Source: Aculops lycopersici
Lineage: Eukaryota; Arthropoda; Arachnida; Trombidiformes; Eriophyidae
Length of the DNA: 64,000 nt
Direction: 5' to 3'
NCBI GenBank assembly: GCA_015350385.1
Contig: WNKI01000002.1
Location: forward strand, 779,852-843,851
Of this stretch, positions 35,801-45,400 are shown one piece after another (the stretch's first letter is position 1; every line of letters begins with the position of its first letter). Below the pieces are notes generated by a model. It saw only the letters and a list, made by a program, of their open reading frames with translations, was not told the origin of the DNA and did no database searches. Position numbers and translations under genes: made by a program.

Positions 35801-36325
35801 GGAGGCCTCGGTGGCTCAGCAACCAGCCAGCAGCAGCAAGAGCCAAGTGATGCGACGAATCCAGTGAGCGGCAGTAACAACCAGGGTCAAGCTGTAAGAC
35901 AAAGTAACCCGACCAACACCACATCCGCTGCGGGAGACAACAATCCCACCAATCATTGGGCACAGGCGACGGCGGGCAACCACAGCGCCGCCGGTCCAAA
36001 CTCGACGGCAACTACTGCTAAAGTGATAGCACCAACACCGAAAGAGACAACCGACTCCTCGCCGGTGGTGGAGGCGCCAACACCGACGCCAAGACAAACC
36101 GGAAATGATCCAACTGCAGCGAACAGCGCGACCAGGAACAAGACAGAGCACAGAGAGTTGGAGGTGAGCAACCAAGAGGAGGACGTGGAACCAGATGACC
36201 AATCGCAGTGTAGCTCGGTATCGGCAATAACAACAGCTACAGCCAACAGCCAAATCGAGAGACGCTCGGCAGGTCGCTTAAGTTTGGAGCGCCGCGACAG
36301 TTCAGACAAATCAACTGTCTTATAG
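21797..36325 (+). CDS. Shaw: Shaw/Kv3-type voltage-gated potassium channel, six coding exons
   Basis: Coding exons 21797-22321, 22632-22850, 22970-23197, 23508-24189, 33949-34005 and 34437-36325 join in frame to 1199 aa; every donor is GTAAGT or GTGAGT. The T1 tetramerisation domain starts at [14 protein letters not shown] (about 162-175) and runs through [32 protein letters not shown]1 starts at 325; S4 ([13 protein letters not shown], about 461-473) has the low charge typical of Shaw. The pore is TVGYGD (539-544), and S6 carries PVP (570-572), whose middle Val codon is split by the last intron. KLPKKRRR follows S6. The channel tetramerises in the plasma membrane and carries K+ current in neurons. 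Odd points: a 160-aa Gly/Asn/Gln-rich N-terminus and a tail of about 600 aa with an 11-Cys cluster (956-1011) ending STVL, a class I PDZ ligand form. Shaw versus its paralogue Shawl is not settled. Confidence 0.95.
25503..25538. repeat. Perfect 13-bp hairpin in Shaw intron 4
   Basis: Arms GGAAGGTTGCCTG and CAGGCAACCTTCC pair without mismatch around a 10-nt loop. Confidence 0.8.
26452..26492. repeat. GACA/GATA tetranucleotide microsatellite
   Basis: Interrupted GACA, GATA and GATG units in the Shaw intron. Confidence 0.75.
30111..30142. repeat. Perfect 12-bp hairpin in Shaw intron 4
   Basis: Arms CCAACTAACAGA and TCTGTTAGTTGG with an 8-nt loop. A second hairpin, 12 of 13 pairs, follows at 30278-30315. 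Confidence 0.8.
31287..31360. repeat. (GGCT)n / (GGTT)n tetranucleotide array
   Basis: About 18 units of GGCT, GGTT and GGCC. A related run of CCGG units lies at about 31026-31045. Confidence 0.8.
32798..32842. repeat. (TC)n microsatellite beside an assembly gap
   Basis: At least 22 TC units run into the gap that starts at 32843, and TCTC resumes at 33176. The true repeat length is unknown. Confidence 0.9.
32843..33175. other. Assembly gap (333 N)
   Basis: Run of N inside the Shaw intron. Gap size may be an estimate. Confidence 1.
33949..36325 (+). other. Shaw: Shaw exons 5 and 6 (S6 and long cytoplasmic tail)
   Basis: Exon 5 (33949-34005) encodes [18 protein letters not shown]. Exon 6 (34437-36325) begins [21 protein letters not shown] and carries the whole C-terminal tail. 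The ATG at 33942 just before exon 5 belongs to the intron and is not a start codon. The tail has Gln runs (about 35160-35195, 35505-35525). The Cys cluster is at 35591-35758, with CxxCxxCxxCCxxC spacing at its end. This entry repeats part of the gene entry to mark the far side of the giant intron. Confidence 0.93.
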
Positions 36326-36970
36326 TTTATTGTTGAGCAGCCAACTTCCGCTTTGAATCGAACTGGACGACGACGTCTAGTTCGATTATCGGGTTGCCCT
36401 TTTGATGACTAGTCGCAATTGCCGTTGCTGTTGCTGCTACTGTTGCCACTATTGCTGTCGCCGCAAACTCTTGGTGTCGTTCTTGTTACTGTTAGTTTTG
36501 ACGCCATTGCAATCTGCAACGGGAACTGGAATAGCAAATGGCAAATGGCAAATAGAAAATAGCAAGTGTTGTCTCTCGTATCTTGCAACTTCCAAATGAG
36601 TTCATCTCAAACTTTAAAAGCTGTCACTATTGTTGATGTTATTGCAAACTAGGCAAACAGACGAGAGCAAGAGACTCGCTTGTCCAACTATCAATTTTCA
36701 TTAAACTCAACTCAACTCAACTCGAGTAAGCTCATCTCATCTCAACGCTCGTGGGCTTGCAATTTCGAGTGTCGAGTCCCAAAAGGAGGAGAGGAAAAGT
36801 TAAAAGTTATTTGTTAGTTTTCTCTCTCACTTTCCGCCCTGAATGATGAGCTCAGCCAACTGAACCCTTTGACTACTATCTTTATTTTTGTCCATTTTTC
36901 CCTCTCCCTCTGATGGCCTCTCGTGTTTATTGATTTCAGGAGGCTGATGCAGCAAAAGTGACTCTACTGC

Positions 36971-37010
<40 letters not shown>

Positions 37011-37079
37011 TCACTTCACGTGTTGCTTTTTTGGCTGGAGTCTATGAATTACAAAAAACCTCTTCGACAGGTTGGCTAG
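36326..37079. other. Intergenic, Shaw 3' flank
   Basis: No gene seen. Possible Shaw poly(A) signal ATTAAA at 36700-36705, followed by a CTCAA pentamer run (about 36702-36724). A (CCG)n microsatellite lies at 36968-37010. Confidence 0.4.
36968..37010. repeat. (CTG)n-(CCG)n trinucleotide microsatellite
   Basis: A few CTG units followed by about twelve uninterrupted GCC/CCG units, 70 nt upstream of the TATA box of the next gene. Confidence 0.85.
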
Positions 37080-37087
37080 TATAAAAG
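37080..37087 (+). promoter_or_regulatory. TATA box of the secreted cysteine-protein gene
   Basis: TATAAAAG about 106 nt upstream of the chosen ATG (37186). The expected start site near 37110 falls just past an in-frame upstream ATG at 37108, which supports using the ATG at 37186. Confidence 0.55.
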
Positions 37088-37185
37088 AGACAAAAGGATT
37101 GAGCTTCATGTCAAACCGGAGTTTCAATTTACAAAACAAGAGTTTAGATCTAAGACAAAGAAAGAAAAACAAAACTAAAGCTAAA

Positions 37186-37815
37186 ATGTCGAACTTGAGC
37201 GTCGCAATCCTCATGAGCCTCGCTATTGTAGGTGAGTAATTATCTATCGATGCGCGAGTTAATTGATATTCTCTCTTTGAAAGTCGATACAGTCTGATCC
37301 AGACAATCTAACCGGAAATATATCCAAAACTAGGTCTCGTGAATCTAACCACCGAAACTTGGGCATGGCAGATGAGAGATGGAGAGATGGAAGATGATGG
37401 AGATTTACTTAGAAACTCGTTGTGGTGCGGCGAAAACGAGATCAAAATTCATGGGCCAAGATTGTGGTACTGCGAGGACACCTGCGCTACATATCTTCAT
37501 TTAAGCCCGGGAATGGACCTCTACTTCGACGATGACGAAGAGGACAGCGACCGCTCCTCGTTACAAGCTAGACAAAATCCCACTACAACTACTACAACCA
37601 CCACAACCACTACAACCACAAAGAGTCCAGCTCCTCCGCCAGAGCCATCGTCATCAACGACATTGAAAAACACCTCGACCACAACAAATCTTCCGCCAGT
37701 GACAAGAGTTGTGCGAAAGTGTAGGCCAGTGTTTGGTTTCAGTTGCTTTTGCAAGGATGGATTTATTCGCGACAAACGCACGGGTCGCTGTGCCGACAGA
37801 TGCCGAACCGTTTGA
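37186..37815 (+). CDS. Secreted cysteine protein, interrupted TIL-like domain
   Basis: Exons 37186-37231 and 37334-37815 join in phase 1 to 175 aa. The first exon is essentially the signal peptide (SNLSVAILMSLAIVG). The mature part has eight cysteines: LWCGENEIKIH...WYCEDTC at the front and KCRPVFGFSCFCKDGFIRDKRTGRCADRC at the back. CGxNE and CFCxxGFxRDxxxGxC are hallmarks of trypsin-inhibitor-like (TIL) domains. Here they are separated by about 95 residues made of an acidic stretch (DDDEEDSD) and a run of threonines (about 12 ACN codons, 37579-37620). TIL domains usually have ten Cys and no such insert. Likely an extracellular protease inhibitor or defence/egg protein, but activity is unknown. 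An in-frame ATG at 37108 could add a basic 26-aa extension but would bury the signal peptide. Poly(A) signal 37894-37899. Confidence 0.7.
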
Positions 37816-37893
37816 CAGCCGCTCGGCTGGACTGGCTGTCAACCGGAAGTGGGATCTGTTGTCATGTCGTTGCTATGATTTTATTCCATTGAA

Positions 37894-37899
37894 AATAAA
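37894..37899 (+). promoter_or_regulatory. Poly(A) signal of the TIL-like gene
   Basis: AATAAA 79 nt after the stop codon. Confidence 0.6.
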
Positions 37900-39652
37900 A
37901 AGCGAATCTTGGAATTTAAATTTTCTGAATTGATTTGCTTCATCCTTTCTTTTTGTAAACTAGAAATTTGAGAAGCTAATTTAATGACACTCTTCGTCAG
38001 TTTCTATCTCGTCCAGCGTCGTTTTAGCAAGCAGGCGACAAATTTACCCGATGACAAGATTCACACGCTGCTGCTCTCCTGTGTAAATGTGGCAAGGTAG
38101 CCACACAGAAGCTACCTGCTCGCTGTTCAGGGCGAGCAGGTAGCCTTTTCGAGGCCAGCTGAAGGAACTTGCACTCAAAATCTATGGAACTCCGCTCACA
38201 AAATGTAGGAGTCTCCTCTAAGCCGCCAAAAACCCAAATCCCCGAGAATTGAATTGAAGTCTCGGCGGATAAAATGGCGACTCTTTTTAAGCGAAGAAGA
38301 GCTTTGCAAAGGGAGAGAGAGAACGAGAGAAAAGCGCGGTCAGCGGATTAAATTGCAAAAGCGCTTCCGTTGGATTGGACTCTTGCACACTCGATCGTTG
38401 GTCAGCAACTCGCCGTGTGGCAACCAAGTGACCAAGACCACTGCTTGTAATAGGACTACACCTGCAAACTCGCCTCTTTGGCCACCGGACGCTCTGAGCT
38501 GTCGAGAGTTTGTCGCCCCCTCGAGCCTTTAACTTGCAACTTGGCGCCCACCACCAGCAATCCAATCTCCTCGCGTTGAGTTGCTTGCTGCTGGTCGCTC
38601 GTCTCGCCAACTCACTTGCCGGCGCCAGCCAGCTATCTGGTTGCGTCATGGAGCACAATCATCTCAGTGGCTAGCGAGACGCATTTCGCGATCTTGCAAC
38701 GTGAGCTGAATGGTTAGTTGTTTTTTGGGCAAAAGCGAGAGTTTGTCACATACACGAAGTTGGGGGAAAGTGAGCGAGTGAGAGCCACTGACGATGGTCA
38801 AGCTGCTGACGAATGGACAGTTGCGAAACTCTTTAGACAGGCCTTTAGAATGGCCACCACGACGATTAGAATACTCCACTATTATGTGGGGAAGGCTTCA
38901 AAGTGTTGCGGCAAGAGGCACCGAAAACCTCAGGCGCTTCTACTCTCTCCTCCTCATCGGTGGAAAATTTCAAAATTTAGAAAAATTCCATCGACCACCA
39001 TTTACTCCAGTTGTCAAATTGAAACCCAGAGGAGAAAAACTCAACTCAACTCAACTCGCGATTGCAACACGAGAGAACAGAAAATGAAGCCGCGCAAATA
39101 TGACGATGCTAGCGAGGGAGTTAAGGGGCCCTAAAGATATCAAGTGGCCAAGCGCATAACTCGCTCCTATCCTTTCGCTGGATCATGAATTTCTATGGAC
39201 CTCTCTGTCCGTGTGTCTGGCACGGAAAATTGGCCCTTGGCTTCAATAATAATAAACGCCTCGCTTTGCTCGCACTTAAAGCATTGTGCGTGTGAATTTA
39301 CACTTCCAAGGCCGAGTTTTCATATTGCGCCACGGAAAGCCAGCTAGCTAGCTTGCCAACTGCACATCTAGTCGGTCAGTTGGCGAGCCTTGCTGCTGGT
39401 CACTTTATTCTCTCAACAACTAGCCAGCTAGCTAGTTGGCCAGCATATTCATGAGCTTGCTTTGGAAACTTAAGCTCCAACCAATCGTTTCCCAGTTCTT
39501 CAGTTTGCAATGTTGCGTGGAAAAATTACCAGCCGGTTGTTGAATGACAGGCGCCGCCTAGCGACGTGAGCACCTAGCGCGTGAGTTATGTGGTGCATTC
39601 CAATGGGTCCCGAGTTCTTGGCAATTAGTAGCAAGCTGATCGAGTTGTCGAA
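37900..39652. other. Intergenic, no gene seen
   Basis: Lies between the convergent TIL-like and aminopeptidase genes. It contains the mutually exclusive stems at 38095-38144, an AACTC pentamer run (39037-39055) and many GCCAGCTAGC words (39345-39440). Open frames at 38254-39134 overlap each other in several frames without a recognisable family. Confidence 0.5.
38095..38144. repeat. Three-part complementary element with competing stems
   Basis: AGGTAGC (38095-38101) pairs with GCTACCT (38111-38117). The same second segment, extended as GCTACCTGCTCGC (38111-38123), pairs perfectly over 13 bp with GCGAGCAGGTAGC (38132-38144). The two stems exclude each other. CTTTT follows the second stem. Confidence 0.75.
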
Positions 39653-39658
39653 TTTATT
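39653..39658 (-). promoter_or_regulatory. Aminopeptidase poly(A) signal
   Basis: AATAAA on the minus strand, about 50 nt after the stop codon; further AT-rich copies lie beside it. Confidence 0.55.
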
Positions 39659-39707
39659 ATTTATTTATCGTTTCCCATTCACTTTGAAATTGTGGCCTTG
39701 GAATTCT

Positions 39708-42338
39708 TCACGACAATCGACGCGACAATTGCAATTTGTTTTCAAGTAAGACCTCCGGCGAGTTTAACCAATTGATTAGTTTGTCGAGTCTCCGTTTCCT
39801 AATTGTCTCTCTATCTTCCTCTACATCATAATCGATTGGGTCATTCATCGCGAGACCTGAACTGAATGACTCAAAGGCTGCCGCTTGATCCTCAGTTGAC
39901 CTTGACTTTGTGGCTAGTGCAAGTTGAAGGTCGAATTGAGCCTCGGTACCGAATGCGGCGACAGCTAAGCGCATGGGATGTCGCAAAAATTGTGGCGGCA
40001 GCTCGAGGGATTCAGATAATCTAAGGACGCCCCCGATGGCCGGCTTATATTGAAGGTCAATGAGCGACGCCATCAGGTGGCCTCTGTACATTTTCATCAA
40101 TTGCGTCTCTGCCATTGTCTCGTGCAAATCTGTAACTAATCCAAATTTATCATAATAACCACCAATCGTTTCAAGTAATTTCATCCTCGTTGTATCATCT
40201 CGAGCTATGGACTGCACTAAATATAATAGATAATTCAAAACCAAAGAGTTGTCCTCGTTCTTGAACCAGGTGATAAAATCGTCCAATTTTCCAGCTCTAC
40301 TCAAAGAAGGAAAACAATCATTAATTATATTGAGCCTGTCAATTGACGGCATCAGCTTATTTTCGATGGCCAATTGCATCTGTTGGCAGAGGAAATTCGA
40401 ATATTCCACTTGATAGACACTCGTAAAGTTTGGATTCAACTTTAGGTAACTAACTAAACCAGGATTCGCTTTGGAAGGCCACTCAAACCATGACGGTAGC
40501 TGAACATAGGCGCTCGATTGGCTTTCATCAATTTCAAAATTTATCACCTGAGATCTGATTGGATTATGGCCATGAGTTTCGGCCTCTGTTCCATTGGTAG
40601 TTATTTGGATTTCACCGATAACATACCACAGGGGTTTCTTGGATGCAATTTGAGGTTTTTGCTCAATAATGAGCTCGTTTTTAGCTTCATCAAAACCAAC
40701 ACGCAACTTTGGCGATCCCGATTTGCGTAACCAGGAATCTAACCACCTGCTTGGCAAAGCAGAAGCTGAGGTACCATTTGTACCTTTAATATAATGCTCA
40801 TCAAGCTCTCGAATAAAATCGTCGCTAGTCACGTGGTTATTTTCTAAATTTCTCTTAATAAAATCTTGCAAAGTCAACGTAAATTGGTGGTCGCCAATTT
40901 GGTGTTGCAGCATTCTCACTAAAGCAGCTCCCTTCTTGTAGGTGGTTGAATCAAACGTCCCTTCAACCAAAGCAGAGGTGACGAGATTGTTACGTAAGAC
41001 TGCTCTTCCACTTGAACCACCAAAAGTTGTTGAGTCTGACTCGATTGTTGGCACAACATCCTGCATTACAAACCACTCATTGGGCGAAACCAAGAGCCTC
41101 GGATACAATTTTGCCGCATAGTAGTAGGCCATATAATTGGCCACGCCCTCTTTTAACCACAAATCCGACCACCAGTTGATTGTGACCAGATGGCCGATCC
41201 ATTGGTGGATTAGTTCGTGCAACACACTGGTTACAATGAGTAATTGATCCTTGATTGGTGTCGTCTGCTCATTGTAATGCAACCTCTCGGCTTTGAAGAA
41301 GAACAGGCCAAAGTTTTCCATTGCGTCGGCTTTGAATTTGGGTATCGCAACTAAATCCAACTTTTGACAGGGAAACTTGACCCCGCCACCAAACGCACGC
41401 TCCAAAAGACGGACTCCTTTAAGCGCGACATCGAGCGCGAAATTACCCTCCTCCTGGCGGCCAGGTAAAGTGTAGACTCGAACACGCAAATTACCTGTCC
41501 ATTGCTCGAGGTAATCAAAGTGGCCTAAAGCGAAGGCCATCAGGTAGGTGGAGAGTGGCGGCGTTTTGGCAAATTGAACCAAACGAGTATTTCCACTTTC
41601 CGACATCTGAGCCTCAAGTCTTCGTGTCATCGCTTGGTCCATGTTGGCCAGCGCAACTAGTCCCTCAGCGTGCAACAAACTCAATTGCAAACTTGCCTTA
41701 AATTGGGGCTCATCGAAACAGGGAAACACTGAGCGCGCGTCTGTGGACTCGAATTGAGTTGACAGGTATTGCAGGTTAATTGGCGACCTGTTGCCTGAGT
41801 CTGGGTATTTAAGATACTCTGTCAAATAGAGGCCCTGAAAATCGATGCGAAATTTACCTTTAAATTCAATGTGAAGTTTTCCAGTTGCATTTTGAGGCAA
41901 TCTTTTGTCACAAGTCAAAATCAGCTGTTCATTTTGATAATCCTTGCAAATGTTCTCCAATTTAAATGACTCATTGGAATCTAAATTTAATCTCAATTTT
42001 GTCTCATCAATGGTCAGATAATTCCATTTTGCTTGCAATATGATTTGCCTCTCATCAATGAGATCATTTTCATTCACACGACCAACCACAAAGTCAATGT
42101 CAACTCGACCCACGAAAGTTGCGCTCTTTAAATTAGGGTCTAATAACAAGTCATAGTGTAGGGGTTTAATGCGATCGCTTGGCAGTCGATACTGCGTTTT
42201 GAAATTGCACTCCTTAATGGCGTCCACTTTGTTGAGAGTAATAGAAGTTGCAACACGTGATACAACGACCACAACCACCGCCGTAAGTAGTAGCATTGAG
42301 TTAATCAAATAAGAGTGGACAGGTAAGTTAGTGGCCAT
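39708..42338 (-). CDS. M1 family zinc aminopeptidase (aminopeptidase N-like), intronless
   Basis: Single-exon 876 aa, normal for the family. Residues about 11-30 form a hydrophobic signal peptide or membrane anchor. The M1 N-terminal domain follows, with FPCFDEPQFKA (205-215). The exopeptidase motif, usually GAMEN, reads DAMEN (338-342). The zinc site is HELIH (374-378) with the third ligand E397 (WLKEGVANY), exactly 19 residues after the second His. The C-terminal helical domain completes the protein. M1 enzymes remove N-terminal residues from peptides at the cell surface or in the gut. The change of Gly to Asp in GAMEN, and HQWIG in place of the usual HQWFG, may alter the substrate pocket. 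No C-terminal GPI-type tail is seen. Several N-glycosylation sites occur (for example NES, NAT, NGT). Function as a zinc peptidase is likely; specificity is unknown. Confidence 0.92.
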   Translation of the reverse strand: MATNLPVHSYLINSMLLLTAVVVVVVSRVATSITLNKVDAIKECNFKTQYRLPSDRIKPLHYDLLLDPNLKSATFVGRVDIDFVVGRVNENDLIDERQIILQAKWNYLTIDETKLRLNLDSNESFKLENICKDYQNEQLILTCDKRLPQNATGKLHIEFKGKFRIDFQGLYLTEYLKYPDSGNRSPINLQYLSTQFESTDARSVFPCFDEPQFKASLQLSLLHAEGLVALANMDQAMTRRLEAQMSESGNTRLVQFAKTPPLSTYLMAFALGHFDYLEQWTGNLRVRVYTLPGRQEEGNFALDVALKGVRLLERAFGGGVKFPCQKLDLVAIPKFKADAMENFGLFFFKAERLHYNEQTTPIKDQLLIVTSVLHELIHQWIGHLVTINWWSDLWLKEGVANYMAYYYAAKLYPRLLVSPNEWFVMQDVVPTIESDSTTFGGSSGRAVLRNNLVTSALVEGTFDSTTYKKGAALVRMLQHQIGDHQFTLTLQDFIKRNLENNHVTSDDFIRELDEHYIKGTNGTSASALPSRWLDSWLRKSGSPKLRVGFDEAKNELIIEQKPQIASKKPLWYVIGEIQITTNGTEAETHGHNPIRSQVINFEIDESQSSAYVQLPSWFEWPSKANPGLVSYLKLNPNFTSVYQVEYSNFLCQQMQLAIENKLMPSIDRLNIINDCFPSLSRAGKLDDFITWFKNEDNSLVLNYLLYLVQSIARDDTTRMKLLETIGGYYDKFGLVTDLHETMAETQLMKMYRGHLMASLIDLQYKPAIGGVLRLSESLELPPQFLRHPMRLAVAAFGTEAQFDLQLALATKSRSTEDQAAAFESFSSGLAMNDPIDYDVEEDRETIRKRRLDKLINWLNSPEVLLENKLQLSRRLS

Positions 42339-43316
42339 GATTTGCCCAATTCCGCGGACGTTTGCACACGCCGACGCTCATCATGCTGCCGTCGCCTCAA
42401 CGGATTCACCTAGTCGCTCTTATGTGAACCGACAGCATGAGCTAAAGCAATGGAATCCTCATAGTCGCATGACAGACTATAAATAGATCCCACAACAGCA
42501 GCAGAACCTCTGTAACATTGGGGCCAGAGCGTAGAAGCGAACGAAGGCTGGCTTATAAATGAGAGGCGACTAGCGGAAATGGCGAGACAAAAGGAAGCTC
42601 CGTAGGAATCTATCTATTAGTTGGGCGCCTCGAGGTCAGGTTACTGGGTCTATTGAGTGGCAATAGTGTCATGTAGCTGCAGCGCAGCGCAGCCCAGCTT
42701 GACTCAACTTGGCTAGCTTGCCAGACGAGCAGCTTAATTACTGGGCCCGCTGCTGGTGCAAATCATTTGCATCGAGTCTTTTCCCTCCCTTTTCGTCGCT
42801 CTCTCCCTCTCGTGCCTCTGTTGCAATGGAGAAAAAACAACACAACAACTAAAGGGATGCGGATAGATTTATATCTCAAGTCTCTCGAGTGAAAGTTAGC
42901 TGCAAGAATCGGCGGCATCGAGTGGAACATAAACAGTTACAAAAGCGGAGGGAGCAAGAGCAACGGAGGGAACGCCAACTTCCTAGGGAGCAACAAAACA
43001 TCACAACATGATTCTATTGGCCTCGCCCACTTCCGGTCGAGTGGCGCGCGAAGCCAAGCGAGCGTGCGAATTTAATTGCCAAAAAAGAGCCACCAACCAT
43101 TCGGCTTATTCCATTGGCCAGCCACAAACTGTAAGCCGGCCAGCTAGACTTTGTGTGCATTTTATCCGATGGGCGGGCGAGTTTCTCGTGGATTGGAGTG
43201 GAGTTTGGTGCTCAAATAACGCAAACACCACGAAAACCGCAACAACCAACAGCAAAAACCACGAGCTACAAAAGTCTTTGCTGCTGCCGGTTTTTATTGT
43301 CGGCCAACTTTTTGGC

Positions 43317-43345
43317 TCAGCGATGGCAGTATTAGCCATCGCTGA
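43317..43345. repeat. Perfect 11-bp hairpin
   Basis: Arms TCAGCGATGGC and GCCATCGCTGA around a 7-nt loop. Confidence 0.8.
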
Positions 43346-44135
43346 ACTGAACTCAACTGAAATTTAGCCTCTCAACGATGACACGATGCAAGCGCCAGTG
43401 GTATTTGTATTTGGCACCCACCATCAAGTGGCTGCTCGTCTGTTCAATTTGTAGAGCCACAAGAGGCGATACAATCGAACGTTCAATCCAACTTCCGCTC
43501 TCTAAGGCTAACGGATTCGCCGGAGAGCTGGGCGAGCCTTCGATCCGCTATTTTGGCCAGCAGCCAATCTAACGAGTCGAGTGGTCGGTCTACTTTCCTC
43601 TCGACTGTCTGTCAGTCTGTCTGTCTACCTCGAACTGTCCATCTCTCGATCAAACTCAAACTTGAACCATGCGCAACTCAATTTCGCACTACGGACCTCA
43701 AAGATATAAGACGCATAAGCGAATGCGGAAATAGAAAGGACGAGGAAGGGGGCAAACACTAGCGCATTATGTAATCCCCTCGGATGATATTCAAATTTGC
43801 TCGTTCCGTTCAGTGGTCCAATGTGCTTCCTCCAATTTGTGGAACACACAATCTCAATGGTCAATCGATCGAGCTTTGCTGGGGCCAGAAACCCGAGAAG
43901 GAAATTTGTTTGCTCTCTCCCCTGGCAAAACTCTTTCACAATGTAGACCAACGTGAAAATGTAATTATCGCCAAGCGTCTGCAGCACGAATGTCAGGTCA
44001 AGTCTCGGGGGTTTCTTTTAGTGACAGTGAAAGACGGGTCGTGCAAACAAGAGGTCCCTGGAGGTCAAGAGTATGTTTTGCCTCAGTTTCATCGAATCAT
44101 CTACTTGGCCCTCGATCCTTAAGTTCAGTTCCCGA

Positions 44136-44177
44136 ACTAAACTAAACCAAACCAAACCAAACTAAACTAAACTAAAC
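44136..44177. repeat. Pentamer array (AAACT)n/(AAACC)n
   Basis: About eight 5-nt units alternate between AAACT and AAACC. Related, more decayed arrays occur at about 46750-46805 and 49060-49130. Confidence 0.8.
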
Positions 44178-45198
44178 GACTAGTCAGCTGAGTAAATGAA
44201 ACATTTGCGATCATGAGAGCGGGAGGGAGAGAGAAAGAGAGAGGAATGCAAGCGAGTGAGAAAAAAGAACCAAAAAGACGAGACTATCCTGTCAACCGGA
44301 AGCGCTGAACTTGCACGTCCAGCAACCACCGGCTCTCAGTCGCGAAGTAGCCGTCATCGTGGTGGTCGTCGCCTTCGTTGTCGGCGTCGTTGTTACTGTT
44401 GTTGTCGTCGGACAGGAAACTGAGCTGCCATCCAGTCGGTCTGTCTGTAGGTTTGTCTTTTGATACAGAGGAGCGGCGAGTTGTCGGTTGGCCAGCCAAG
44501 CAGCCCGACGAGCAGCTCAACAGCAAGCAATTGGCTAGCGAGGAGGCTATACATACGCGCACATTGAAACACCAGCACAAAGAAGTGCGCGCCATAGAGT
44601 TTAGTCGTGTGTGTATGCGCAGCTGGCGCTCACTTCCGGTCGCCTAGCTCATGTCAAGTGGTGGAGTTTGTCTTTGTTGTTGCTGCCTCCGTGGTCGTCG
44701 TCGGCGGCAGCGACAGCTACAGCGATGTTGTGTGATGGCCTCAGAGGAGCGACCGCTAGTGGCACTTGTAGGCATCACTCACACTGCCAACTACTGGCTG
44801 ACTGGCTACTCTTTGAATGGAGAGAGCCGAAAGTAAATCCATTGGCCGACCATTAGTCAGCTAAATATCGCGGCTGAATTTATTGCTCGCCCTAACGAAT
44901 GGAGCATTCGTTTCAGTTCAATTGAGCTGATCATTTGATTGACCAATTGATTGACTCTCCCTAGTTGCAAGTTGAGTAAAGAGGCGAGCTGCGACTAGCT
45001 AAAGCGACTGCTCCTCGCTCGTCGGCCAATCGGTACGTTCACTTATGTCAGGCATCGAGTCGATGGCATCACTCACTTGCTTGTTTCCTCTGCCTCCGGT
45101 GTTGAAATTTAGCCGCCTGGTGCAACAAGAAAATAAGCTGACACTTGAAGCTGATGCCAGTGAAACGCGATTCTAGTTGGACGAATCTGGGGTTTTAT

Positions 45199-45292
<94 letters not shown>

Positions 45293-45400
45293 GACGACGA
45301 CGACGACGAGAGACGAGACGAGACGACGTACGACGTACGAGTACGTACGACGTAACGGTCGTAACNNNNNNNNNNNNNNNNNNNNGAGAGAGAGAGAGAG
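45199..45400. repeat. (GA)n microsatellite with degenerate end and gap
   Basis: About 46 GA units (45199-45290) pass into GAC units, then GACGTAC-type words (45291-45365), then 20 N (45366-45385), then GA again. The drift in motif before the gap looks like assembly or read error in a long GA tract. Confidence 0.85.
45366..45385. other. Assembly gap (20 N)
   Basis: Short run of N inside the GA microsatellite. Confidence 1.

Noticed and set aside
38111..38148. Hairpin plus T run as a bacterial-type terminator
   Set aside because: The genome is eukaryotic; only four Ts follow. It was kept as a structural oddity, not a terminator.
42960..43370. 119-codon frame starting MILLASPTSGR as a gene
   Set aside because: Overlapped by equally long frames in other phases and on the other strand, no family match.
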